DNA of 64,000 bases from Streptomyces sp. B93. GTDB taxonomy: Bacteria > Actinomycetota > Actinomycetes > Streptomycetales > Streptomycetaceae. Both the position numbers and the translations under genes were made by a program. The DNA lies in NCBI RefSeq assembly GCF_018070565.1, contig NZ_JAGPXL010000001.1, positions 310,001 to 374,000 of the forward strand, written 5' to 3'. Positions 30,543 to 38,285 of the stretch are shown one piece after another (the first letter of the stretch is position 1; the number at the start of each line of letters is the position of its first letter). The notes below the pieces were generated by a model. The model made no database searches. It was not told the origin of the DNA and saw only the letters and a program-made list of their open reading frames with translations.

Positions 30543-31337
30543 CTACTGCGTCCGGTCGCCCCGCTCGGCCCGCTTCTCCTTCTCCGCCTGTTCCTTCTCG
30601 GCCTGCGCCAGCGCGGCCCTCGCCGCCTTGGCGGCCTCCTTCTCGGCCTTCGCCGCCTCCGCGAGCTGCCGCTTGGCCGCCGTCGCGTACATGTCGACGT
30701 ACTCCTGGCCGGAGAGCCTCATGATCTCGTACATGACCTCGTCGGTCACCGCGCGCAGCACGAAACGGTCGTGCTCCATGCCCTGGTAGCGGCGGAAGTC
30801 CAGCGGCCTGCCGATCCGGATGCCGGGCCGCATCAGCTTGGGCATCACCTGACCGGGCGGCTGGATCTTCTCGGTGTCGATCATCGCGACCGGGATCACC
30901 GGGGCACCGGTGGCGAGCGCCACGCGCGCGAGGCCGCCCGGCTTGCCGCGGTAGAGGCGGCCGTCGGGCGAGCGGGTGCCCTCCGGGTAGATCCCGAACA
31001 GCTCGCCGCGCTCCAGCACCTCGATACCGCTCCTGATCGCCGCCTCACCGGCGCCGCGCGCCCCGGAGCGGTCCACCGGCAGCTGACCGACGCCCTTGAA
31101 GAACGCGGCGGTCATCCGGCCCTTGAGACCGGGCGTGGTGAAGTACTCGGCCTTCGCGATGAAGGTGACCTTGCGGTCGAGGACCGCGGGCAGGAAGAAC
31201 GAGTCCGAGAAGGACAGGTGATTGGAGGCGAGGATCGCGGGGCCCTCGGCGGGAATGTGCTCCAGGCCCTCCACCCAGGGCCGGAAGACAAGCTTCAGCG
31301 GACCCCCGATGGATACCTTCATCGCGCCGTACAACAA
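30543..31337 (-). CDS. 1-acyl-sn-glycerol-3-phosphate acyltransferase (PlsC family)
   Basis: 264 residues. The start is TTG at 31337, seven bases after a perfect AGGAGG; the nearest ATG at 31322 is 22 bases away and too far. Family motifs: block I NHLSFSDSFFLP (His and Asp of the HX4D pair, about 39-50), block II-III region RSGARGAGEAAIRSG and IYPEGTRSPDGRLYRGKPG (about 115-133). The C-terminal 45 residues form a charged coiled coil (AAKAEKEAAKAARAALAQ). It makes phosphatidic acid or transfers acyl groups to a related acceptor. It matches the place of M. tuberculosis Rv2182c. Confidence 0.9.
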   Translation of the reverse strand: MLYGAMKVSIGGPLKLVFRPWVEGLEHIPAEGPAILASNHLSFSDSFFLPAVLDRKVTFIAKAEYFTTPGLKGRMTAAFFKGVGQLPVDRSGARGAGEAAIRSGIEVLERGELFGIYPEGTRSPDGRLYRGKPGGLARVALATGAPVIPVAMIDTEKIQPPGQVMPKLMRPGIRIGRPLDFRRYQGMEHDRFVLRAVTDEVMYEIMRLSGQEYVDMYATAAKRQLAEAAKAEKEAAKAARAALAQAEKEQAEKEKRAERGDRTQ

Positions 31338-31488
31338 CCGAGTGCCTCCTGTGTCTGTCGGACAGACCTTAACCCGGAGCCGGTGCGAGAGGGCCTGCGG
31401 CCCTGGTCGGTGTCAGTGCGGTCGCGTACGGTGAAGCTCACCGTCCCTCACGATGTCCTCACAGTCCCTCTCACTGAACAGGAGACCG

Positions 31489-32271
31489 ATGGTGCCGGTC
31501 CTCCCTGGTGCCGAGCCGTACCGCCATGAAGGCGGCGACGTCGGCGTACTGCTCTGCCACGGCTTCACCGGTTCACCCCAGTCGCTGCGCCCCTGGGCGG
31601 AGTACCTCGCCGGGCACGGCCTGACCGTCACCCTGCCGCTGCTGCCCGGCCACGGCACCCGCTGGGAGGACATGCAGCTCACGGGCTGGCAGGACTGGTA
31701 CGCGGAGGTGGACCGCGAGCTGCGCGCCCTCAGCGCGCACTGTGCGCGGGTCTTCGTGTGCGGTCTGTCCATGGGCGGCGCCCTCGCGCTGCGGCTCGCG
31801 GCCCGGCACGGGGACGCGATCAGCGGTGTCGTGGTCGTCAACCCGGCGAACAAGGTGCACGGCCTGTCCGCGTACGCCCTCCCGGTGGCCCGGCACCTGG
31901 TCCGCACCACCCGGGGCATCGCCAGCGACATCGCCAAGCCGGGCAGCGTCGAGATCGGCTACGACCGGGTCCCGCTGCACGCCGCGCACTCCCTGCGGAA
32001 CTTCTTCCGCCGGGTCGACGGCGAGCTGCCGCAGGTCACCCAGCCGTTGCTGCTGCTGCACAGCCCGCAGGACCATGTGGTGCCGCCCGCCGACTCGGCA
32101 CGCATCCTCAGCCGGGTCTCGTCGACGGACGTGCAGGAGATCCTGCTGGAACAGAGCTACCACGTCGCGACGTTGGACCACGACGCGGACCGGATCTTCG
32201 AGGAGAGCCTCGCGTTCATCGGCCGGCTCGCGCCCAGTGTCGGCAAGGAAGGGACGGCCACAGGTGGCTGA
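31489..32271 (+). CDS. Alpha/beta hydrolase (carboxylesterase / monoacylglycerol lipase type)
   Basis: 260 residues; ATG 31489 follows AGGAGA, preferred over the GTG-like starts upstream. Oxyanion motif LLCHGFTGSPQS (about 21-32), nucleophile Ser in VCGLSMGGALAL (about 88-99), acid Asp in HSPQDHVVPP (about 193-202), and His in SYHVATLDHD (about 222-231). The cap is short, as in Est30-like esterases. Substrate unknown, but the PlsC-like gene on the other strand makes lipid metabolism plausible. Its last 8 bases overlap the next gene. Confidence 0.88.
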   Translation: MVPVLPGAEPYRHEGGDVGVLLCHGFTGSPQSLRPWAEYLAGHGLTVTLPLLPGHGTRWEDMQLTGWQDWYAEVDRELRALSAHCARVFVCGLSMGGALALRLAARHGDAISGVVVVNPANKVHGLSAYALPVARHLVRTTRGIASDIAKPGSVEIGYDRVPLHAAHSLRNFFRRVDGELPQVTQPLLLLHSPQDHVVPPADSARILSRVSSTDVQEILLEQSYHVATLDHDADRIFEESLAFIGRLAPSVGKEGTATGG

Positions 32272-32890
32272 GCACGACTCGGACCGCGAGGACCGTGAGC
32301 CGGAGGAGCGTGGGGTCCCGTTCGACGAGGAGGCCGCGTGGGCCGCGATCGTCGCCGCGTACGGCGACGAGCCGCCGGACCCGCCGGGCGCCAAGCCCTT
32401 CAAGTCGGTGGAGGACCTCGCCCTGCTGGAGGCCGAGCCGAACGGCTCCGAGCCGCAGGACCAGAGGGACCAGGAGGCGGGCGACACCAAGACGGACGAC
32501 GGCGAGGCGGACCGCGGCGCGGCGGCCCCGAGTACGCCGCTGGGCGGTTCGGTGACCTTCGCCCCCGGGGTGGGCGCCGGGTCCGGCCCCCGTGACTACT
32601 CCGTGGCCGAGCCGTCCGAGGACGACCTGGGCCCGGACGACGAGGGCCACTTCGTGCCGCCCGAGCCGCCGCCGCTGCCCACCGCCGACGTCACCTCCCG
32701 GTTCGCCTGGCTGGCGGTGCTCGGCGGTCCGCTGCTGCTCCTGCTGGCGGTGCTGCTGGGCTGGGAGATGACCTGGTGGCTGACCGTCGTCGGGATCGGC
32801 GGCTTCCTCGGCGGCTTCGCGACGCTGGTGACGCGGATGCGCACGGACGAGGACGAGGACGACGATCCCGGGCGGGGAGCGGTCGTCTAG
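32264..32890 (+). CDS. Hypothetical acidic membrane protein with two C-terminal helices
   Basis: 208 residues from GTG 32264, behind AAGGAAGGGA inside the end of the hydrolase gene. Residues 1-140 are hydrophilic, strongly acidic and Pro-rich (HDSDREDREPEERGVPFDEE; WAAIVAAYGDEPPDPPG). Two membrane helices follow (about 145-165, FAWLAVLGGPLLLLLAVLLG, and about 168-188). The tail is again acidic (TDEDEDDDPG). The topology suggests a cytoplasmic scaffold anchored by a hairpin of helices. No named family is recognised. It is translationally coupled to the hydrolase. Confidence 0.75.
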   Translation: MAEHDSDREDREPEERGVPFDEEAAWAAIVAAYGDEPPDPPGAKPFKSVEDLALLEAEPNGSEPQDQRDQEAGDTKTDDGEADRGAAAPSTPLGGSVTFAPGVGAGSGPRDYSVAEPSEDDLGPDDEGHFVPPEPPPLPTADVTSRFAWLAVLGGPLLLLLAVLLGWEMTWWLTVVGIGGFLGGFATLVTRMRTDEDEDDDPGRGAVV

Positions 32891-32897
32891 CCGGCGT

Positions 32898-33647
32898 CTA
32901 GACCGCGGCGGGCACTCTGAGGGCGGCCAGGACCGGAAGGTGGTCCGTGGCCGCCCTCAGGTCCCTCCCGGTCACTCCGGGGTGGCCGAGGGGGACCCCG
33001 CAGCCGAGTACCTCGACGCCCTTGCCGGCGAAGACCGCGTCGATGCGCCGGCAAGGGTCGGCGGGCGGGAAGGTGTGCTCGGCGCCCCAGGGGGCGGTGG
33101 CCCAGCAGTCCTGGAGGCTGTCGGCGAGCCGCCGGAAGGTGGGGCCGTCGGGCCGCTCGTTGAGGTCGCCGCCCGCGACGACGTGCTCGGTGCCCAGCGC
33201 GGCGAGCCGGTCGAGCAGCATGCCGCCCTGCTCGTACCGCTCCTCCCGCCGGAGCGAGAGGTGGCAGCTGACGACGCCGAGACGGGCGCCGCCGAAGCGG
33301 ACGACGGCGGTGGCGAGACCACGCCGGTGTTCACCGGGGGTGAGCGGCAGCAGGACGTCCTCGGTGCGCTCGACGGTGGCGCGCAGGGAGCACAGCAGGG
33401 CGGGACCGGCGGCCGTGCCCCCTCCGGAGAGGATCACCAGGCCGGAGGCGGAGGCGAGCCGTGCGAGCTTCTTGCGCCAGCGGAAGAAGCGGGGGGCCTC
33501 CTGCAGGAGGACCAGGTCGGGGGCGCAGGCGGTGATCACTCGGGCGAGGGCGGCGGTGTCGTCGCGCATCGAGCGGATGTTGTAGCTGAGGACGCGGAGG
33601 ACGGCGGAGCCGTCGGGCTCCGTGGAGGGCATGGGGAGCGGCGCCAT
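32898..33647 (-). CDS. Endonuclease/exonuclease/phosphatase family protein
   Basis: 249 residues, ATG at 33647 (ATG 33632 possible). DNase I-like fold: strand LRVLSYNIRSMRDD (about 17-30) with Asn, catalytic Glu in DLVLLQEAPRFF (about 44-55), His in GVVSCHLSLRRE (about 121-132), metal/substrate DLNERPDG (about 156-163), and Asp-His in ATDHLPVLAAL (about 233-243). Substrates in this superfamily range from DNA to lipids and phosphates; nothing here decides. It converges with the previous gene with only seven bases between stops. Function unknown. Confidence 0.85.
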   Translation of the reverse strand: MAPLPMPSTEPDGSAVLRVLSYNIRSMRDDTAALARVITACAPDLVLLQEAPRFFRWRKKLARLASASGLVILSGGGTAAGPALLCSLRATVERTEDVLLPLTPGEHRRGLATAVVRFGGARLGVVSCHLSLRREERYEQGGMLLDRLAALGTEHVVAGGDLNERPDGPTFRRLADSLQDCWATAPWGAEHTFPPADPCRRIDAVFAGKGVEVLGCGVPLGHPGVTGRDLRAATDHLPVLAALRVPAAV

Positions 33648-33705
33648 GGTGATCCAATGTACGCCTACTGGGTCGGGGCGCGAGGTCCAATGGCGACCAC
33701 CGGTT

Positions 33706-33742
33706 CGTCGTGGCTGGTCGCGCAGTTCCCCGCGCCCCTGAG
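33706..33742. repeat. Streptomyces small dispersed repeat downstream of glk
   Basis: Contains GCGCAGTTCCCCGCGCCCCT, the core of a short repeat that I have seen between many Streptomyces genes. It lies between the glk stop and the nuclease start, in non-coding DNA. Confidence 0.55.
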
Positions 33743-33761
33743 GGCAGACATGTGCCGCCGA

Positions 33762-34715
33762 TTACATGATCGGGTCGGGTTCGCGGGCCAGGTCCGCGGC
33801 GCCCACCAGGCCCGCCTTGTTGCCGAGCTGGGCGGCGATGACGTCGGCGACCGGGCGCCAGTTGCCGCCGACCAGCCAGCGCTTGTACGACTTGCGGATC
33901 GGGTCGAGGACCAGCTCACCCTCGTCGGAGAGGCCGCCGCCGACGATGAAGGCGGACGGGTCGAAGAGGGAGGCGAGGTCGGCGAGTCCGGCGCCCGCCC
34001 AGCGGGCCAGCTCGCGGTAGGAGTCGACGGCGACCGGGTCGCCCTGGCGGGCGGCCATCGAGATGTGCTTGCCCTCGATGCCGTCGGGGCTGCCGTCGCC
34101 CAGGCCGAGCAGGATCTCGGCGTTCTCCGGGGTGGCGTTGGCGCGCTGCTTGGCGTACCGGACGAGGGCGCGGCCGGAGGCGTACTGCTCCCAGCAGCCC
34201 TGCGAACCGCAGCCGCACAGCAGGCCGTCCGGCACCATGCGGATGTGGCCGAACTCGGCGGCGACGCCGAAGTGGCCGCGGCGCAGCTTGTTGCCGATGA
34301 TGATGCCGCCGCCGAGGCCGGTGCCGAGCGTGATGCAGATGACGTTGCGGTGGCCCTTGCCCGCGCCGAACTTGTACTCGCCCCAGGCGGCGGCGTTGGC
34401 GTCGTTCTCGACGACGACCGGGAGGCCCACGCGGGCCTCGACCTTCTCCTTGAGCGGCTCGTTGCGCCAGTCGATGTTGGGCGCGAAGTAGACCTCGGAG
34501 CGCTGTCGGTTGACGTATCCGGCGGCACCGATGCCCACGCCGACGATCTCGTGCCCGGCACGCGCGCCCTCCACCGCGGAGGCGATGGCGTCCACGATGC
34601 CCTCGGGCGTGCCCGGGGTCGGCACCTTGTGGGTCGAGAGGATGTTGCCTTCCTCATCGACCACGCCGGCCGCGATCTTCGTGCCGCCGATGTCGACGCC
34701 GATGGTGAGTCCCAT
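33762..34715 (-). CDS. glk: ROK-family glucokinase
   Basis: 317 residues, ATG at 34715 behind GAGGGATTC. It phosphorylates glucose with ATP and in S. coelicolor (GlkA) is also needed for carbon catabolite repression. ATP phosphate loop IGVDIGGTKIAAGVVDEEG (about 5-23), sugar/Mg site VENDANAAAWGE (about 101-112), second phosphate motif TLGTGLGGGIIIG (about 130-142), and the ROK zinc motif CGCGSQGCWEQYASG (about 166-180). Length fits GlkA (317). It lies alone between non-coding gaps with a dispersed repeat downstream. Confidence 0.95.
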   Translation of the reverse strand: MGLTIGVDIGGTKIAAGVVDEEGNILSTHKVPTPGTPEGIVDAIASAVEGARAGHEIVGVGIGAAGYVNRQRSEVYFAPNIDWRNEPLKEKVEARVGLPVVVENDANAAAWGEYKFGAGKGHRNVICITLGTGLGGGIIIGNKLRRGHFGVAAEFGHIRMVPDGLLCGCGSQGCWEQYASGRALVRYAKQRANATPENAEILLGLGDGSPDGIEGKHISMAARQGDPVAVDSYRELARWAGAGLADLASLFDPSAFIVGGGLSDEGELVLDPIRKSYKRWLVGGNWRPVADVIAAQLGNKAGLVGAADLAREPDPIM

Positions 34716-34768
34716 GAATCCCTCAGTTTCGGTCGAGCCCCGCTACGGCCAACCGTACCCGAGGGGAG

Positions 34769-35296
34769 TCAGTCCAAGTCGATCCGTTGGCTTGGGCCCG
34801 GGTCCTCGCCCGGGTCGTCGGGGTCGGTGCCGGGGTCCTGGTCGAGGTCGCCGCCGAGGTCCCTGCGGAAGTCGGTGGCGCCGGAGGTCCAGCGGCTCTC
34901 CTGGGCCTGGACCGCGGAGCGGTAGGCGGCGAGGAGTTCATGGCCGGCGGCGGCGAGGTGGTCGAAGAGGTCGGGGTTGCGTTCGATGACCGGTTCGACG
35001 GCGGCCTTGGCCTGCTGGACGACCTGCTGCACCACCTGCTGGGCGGCGGGCCCGGCGACCGCGCCGAACAGCGGCGACTGGAGGCCGGACAGCTTGTCCG
35101 CGACACTGTCGACGAGCTTGCGCAGTTCGTCGGCGGCGGAGCCGGGCGGCCGACCGTAGGCGGCCCGGCGGCGGGCCTTCTCCGCCTCCAGGTCCTCGGC
35201 GCAGGCGGTCGCCCAGGCGTCGGCGTCGGGCGCGCGGCGGGCCTCGTCGACCGCGTCCTCGTGAGCGGCGTCGGACGGGGGGCGCTCTTCGCTCAT
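34769..35296 (-). CDS. DUF5304 family protein
   Basis: 175 residues, ATG at 35296. An acidic N-terminus with a helix (DADAWATACAEDLEAEKARR), a central amphipathic helical region (ELRKLVDSVADKLSGLQSPL; AQQVVQQVVQQAKAAVEPVI) and a disordered acidic tail (DLGGDLDQDPGTDPDDPGED). The repeated VVQQ segment suggests a coiled coil. It fits the Streptomyces DUF5304 family by eye; no activity is known. It follows the ArsA-like gene on the same strand after 58 bases, so the two, and perhaps the SRPBCC gene further upstream, may be co-transcribed. Confidence 0.75.
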   Translation of the reverse strand: MSEERPPSDAAHEDAVDEARRAPDADAWATACAEDLEAEKARRRAAYGRPPGSAADELRKLVDSVADKLSGLQSPLFGAVAGPAAQQVVQQVVQQAKAAVEPVIERNPDLFDHLAAAGHELLAAYRSAVQAQESRWTSGATDFRRDLGGDLDQDPGTDPDDPGEDPGPSQRIDLD

Positions 35297-35354
35297 GGCG
35301 GGCTCCTGACTACGGTTCGTCCCTACGACGTTACCCGAACGGGCGCAGGCGCCG

Positions 35355-36536
35355 TCACCGTCCGGCCGGCCAGAGCCCGGGGTCGGGAGCGAACCGGATG
35401 CGCAGCTCGCCGTCGCGCAACCCCGCGCCGGAGACCGTGCACCGGCGCAGTCCGGAGGGCAGCGGAACGATCCGGCGGAACTGCCCGGCCGTCACCACGA
35501 GTTCGTCGCCGCGCCGGATCAGGTCGAGGTCCTCGCGTACGGCGCCGGGCAGCGGGATGTGCCAGACGAGCACGCCGTCCTGCGCGATCCGGTCGACGAC
35601 GGGCCACTCGACGGTGGCGGTCCGCTGCCGGGTGTTGACGGCGGGCACGGCGAGGGCGGCGAGGTCGTCGGTGCCGCGCGGGTCGCGGCCGAGGTGGTCG
35701 ACGGTGCGGACGTCGTACGACTCCCGCCACTCGTCGACCGCCTTGCGCTGCTGCGCGAGCACCCCGGCCAGCCGGGTGTCCGCCGTCGGCTCCGGGAAGA
35801 CCCGGTTGGCGACCAGCACGTCGGTGCGCAGTCCGTGCAGGGCGAGGCCGAGGGTGGTGGCGCGTACGGCGTCGAGACCGGCCGGTGAGGGTTCGGCGAC
35901 GAGCCGTACGACGGTGTCGTGGTCGGCGACGACGGCCTCGGTGGCGGCCAGCTCCAGGTCCCAGCGGGCCGCCGCCTCGTAGAGCGCCTCGGCGGGCATC
36001 GGCACGCCCGCGAGCCGTCCCAGCACCGGGCGCAGGGCGCGGGCGGCCTGTCGCTCGGGGGGCAGCAGGCGGCGCAGGTAGCGGCGGAGTTCGCCGGGGA
36101 GGGAGAGCAGGGCGAGGGCGCCGGGGCTCGGGGGCAGGTCCACCACGACGAGTTCGTGCGCGTCGTCGGCGAGGGCGGCGTCGCGCAGGGCGCGCAGCAG
36201 GGCGAGTTCGGCGGCGCCGGGGAGGGGGGTCAGCTCCTCGGGATCGAGACGGGCGGCGCCGAGGAGGTCGAGGGCGGTGGTCGCGCGGTCCTGGAGGGCG
36301 GTGAGGCCGGCGCGGAACCCGGTCGCGGGGTCGGGGCGCCAGACGGTGAGGTTCGGGGCGACGGGGGTGGGCGCGGGGCCCGTGACCGGCGTGCCCAGCG
36401 CCGTGCCGAGGGTGTCGGTGGGGTCGGTGCCGAGGAGGAGTGTGCGGGTGCCCTCGCGGGCGGCGGCGAGGGCGGTGGCGGCGGCGATGGTGGTGCGGCC
36501 TGCTCCGCCTGGGCCGGTGATCAGGAGGGTGCGCAT
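35355..36536 (-). CDS. ArsA-like ATPase (Rv2184c type)
   Basis: 393 residues, ATG at 36536. N-terminal P-loop GPGGAGRTT (8-16), where the deviant Walker A of ArsA/Get3 (GKGGVGKT) has lost both Lys. DTAP-like switch replaced by LLGTDPTDTLG; a second Asp in VVDLPPSPGALALLSL (about 131-146). C-terminal beta-rich domain (VVTAGQFRRIVPLPSGL) as in ArsA-family proteins with an HSP20-like tail. It corresponds to M. tuberculosis Rv2184c, beside the SRPBCC gene (Rv2185c). Without the Lys residues, ATP hydrolysis is doubtful. Arsenic export is not implied; no arsenic genes adjoin it. Confidence 0.8.
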   Translation of the reverse strand: MRTLLITGPGGAGRTTIAAATALAAAREGTRTLLLGTDPTDTLGTALGTPVTGPAPTPVAPNLTVWRPDPATGFRAGLTALQDRATTALDLLGAARLDPEELTPLPGAAELALLRALRDAALADDAHELVVVDLPPSPGALALLSLPGELRRYLRRLLPPERQAARALRPVLGRLAGVPMPAEALYEAAARWDLELAATEAVVADHDTVVRLVAEPSPAGLDAVRATTLGLALHGLRTDVLVANRVFPEPTADTRLAGVLAQQRKAVDEWRESYDVRTVDHLGRDPRGTDDLAALAVPAVNTRQRTATVEWPVVDRIAQDGVLVWHIPLPGAVREDLDLIRRGDELVVTAGQFRRIVPLPSGLRRCTVSGAGLRDGELRIRFAPDPGLWPAGR

Positions 36537-36603
36537 GGGGGTGAACCGTAGCCCAGGGGTCGGTGGGGGGTGGGTCGCGCGGTCCGGCGCTTGCGGGGTG
36601 CCT

Positions 36604-36627
36604 CCCCCAAGCTCTTCGAGCAGGGGG
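36604..36627. repeat. Small palindromic Streptomyces repeat (copy 1)
   Basis: CCCCC-AA-GCTC-TTC-GAGC-A-GGGGG, an imperfect hairpin in the gap between the ArsA-like and SRPBCC genes. A related element lies inside the aminotransferase gene at 54969-55005. Confidence 0.6.
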
Positions 36628-36671
36628 TACCGCCAGCGCCCACCCTGCCCGCGGCTCTGGGACCGTGCGGG

Positions 36672-37112
36672 CTACTTGCCCGACTCCACCCTCTTCTTCA
36701 GGCCCGCCAGCGCGCGGTCGATGATGACCTTCTCCGCCTTGCGCTTGATCATGCCGAGCATGGGGATCTTGACGTCGACGGTCAGCTGGTAGGTGACCTC
36801 CGTCGAGGTCGCGCCGAGGGGCTTCAGCAGGTAGGAGCCGTCCAGGGAGCGCAGCATCTGGGACTTGACCAGGGTCCAGGACACCTCGTTCGCCCCGCTC
36901 CAGGTGTACGCCAGCGTCTGGTCGTCCTTGATCGCCCCCGCGTCCATGACGAGCCGCACCTGCTCGGCCCGTCCGTCCGCGTCGGTGGCGAGGACCTCCG
37001 CCTCCTTCACCTCTCCCGTCCAGTCCGGGTACCGGGCGAAGTCGGCGATCACGCCCATGACCTCGGCCGCGGGGGCCTCGATCGTGATGCTAGAGCTGGT
37101 GTGTTCCGCCAT
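36672..37112 (-). CDS. SRPBCC (START/Bet v 1-like) protein, Rv2185c type
   Basis: 146 residues, ATG at 37112 behind GGAGGAG. Helix-grip fold of cyclase/dehydrase-like proteins: N-terminal strand SSSITIEAPAAEVMGVIADF (about 5-24), WTGEVKEAEVLATD, and long C-terminal helix (GMIKRKAEKVIIDRALAGLKK). Such proteins bind lipids or aromatic ligands. The matching M. tuberculosis gene Rv2185c lies beside an ArsA-like gene (Rv2184c) and near fadD15, as here. A role in lipid or polyketide handling is possible but unproven. Confidence 0.88.
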   Translation of the reverse strand: MAEHTSSSITIEAPAAEVMGVIADFARYPDWTGEVKEAEVLATDADGRAEQVRLVMDAGAIKDDQTLAYTWSGANEVSWTLVKSQMLRSLDGSYLLKPLGATSTEVTYQLTVDVKIPMLGMIKRKAEKVIIDRALAGLKKRVESGK

Positions 37113-37192
37113 CGCCGTGGCTCCTCCAGTTACGGTCCGGTGCGGGAGGGTGCCAGGCTACCGCGCGGCACGGAGACCGACGGCACCCCCGC

Positions 37193-37990
37193 TCACCACT
37201 CCAGCGCCCAGGGCCGCCCCGTCCCGGCGAAGTGCCCCACGTTCACGCACTCGGTCGCCCCGATCCGCATCCGCCGTACCAGTGGCTGGTGGACGTGGCC
37301 GAAGAGCGCGTACCGGGGCCGGGTGCGGTGGATGGCGTCGAGCAGCGCCCGGCTCCCCCGCTCGAAGCGGCGCGCGACGGTGTCGTAGACCAGCTCCGGC
37401 ACCTCCGGCGGTATGTGGGTGCAGAGCACGTCGACCTCGCCGACGGCCTCGATCTTCGCGGCGTACTCCTCGTCGCTGATCTCGTAGGGCGTGCGCATCG
37501 GTGTGCGCAGGCCGCCGCCGACGAAGCCGAAGACGCGGCCGCCGATCTCGACGCGTTCCCCGTCGAGGACGGTGGTGCCGGGTCCGGCGTACTCACGCCA
37601 CAGTGTCGGCATGTCGACATTGCCGTAGGTGGCGTACGTAGGAGTGGGGAACGCCGCGAAGAGTTCGGCGTACTGCTTGCGCACCGCCCGCTCGATCACC
37701 GCCGCCCGGTCGCCGTCGACCCCCGCCCACAGGCGGGCGCCGAACTCACGGGCCTCCTCGAAGCGGCGGGCGGTGCGCAGCGCCACGATGCGGTGGGCGT
37801 TCTCGACCCCGAACAGGTCGGGGAAGATGCCGCGGGAGTGGTCGGCGTAATCGAGGAAGAGCACCAGGTCACCCAGGCAGACCAGGGCGTCGGCGCCCTC
37901 TCCGGCGCGGGCCAGGTCGCGGGCGTTGCCGTGTACGTCGCTGACCACGTGGATCCGCGTGCCGCGGTCACCGGCTGGTGTGAGTGCCAT
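37193..37990 (-). CDS. Metallophosphoesterase
   Basis: 265 residues from ATG 37990; the long upstream open frame is not coding. Calcineurin-type metal motifs in order: IHVVSDVHGNARDLA (about 13-27), LVCLGDLVLFLDY (about 37-49), YATYGNVDMP (about 121-130), LCTHIPPEVPE (about 190-200), and LFGHVHQPLV (about 236-245). Two metals are coordinated by Asp, His and Asn of these blocks. The substrate may be a nucleotide or phosphoprotein; not determinable. The 295-bp gap to fadD (37991-38285) has no gene and must hold the fadD promoter. Confidence 0.9.
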   Translation of the reverse strand: MALTPAGDRGTRIHVVSDVHGNARDLARAGEGADALVCLGDLVLFLDYADHSRGIFPDLFGVENAHRIVALRTARRFEEAREFGARLWAGVDGDRAAVIERAVRKQYAELFAAFPTPTYATYGNVDMPTLWREYAGPGTTVLDGERVEIGGRVFGFVGGGLRTPMRTPYEISDEEYAAKIEAVGEVDVLCTHIPPEVPELVYDTVARRFERGSRALLDAIHRTRPRYALFGHVHQPLVRRMRIGATECVNVGHFAGTGRPWALEW

Positions 37991-38285
37991 GACGATCAAG
38001 CGTAAGCGTGTGCGGCACACGTGAACAATGGCGGCCGGACCTGCGAGGACTCGCCAGCCGGGAAACCGGTGGACTACTGTGCGCCCAGGAACACCAGCCT
38101 GTGTGACGCAGCGAACATCTCGCCGGGCCCCCTGTCGAAGAGGCCATACCGGCGGGTAACGTCCGGGCAGTCCAGTCGTGCTCTGGATTTCAACTTCCGA
38201 AGCCCCGAGCACCCGCCCGAGCCTTGGACCGCACCGTCGCATCACACAACGTCGTGGCGCCGGCGCCCTATGAGGAGCAGCAGTC

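Noticed and set aside
35355..36536. Arsenite efflux ATPase
   Set aside because: No arsenic genes nearby, the P-loop is altered, and gene order matches Rv2184c, which is not an arsenic gene.
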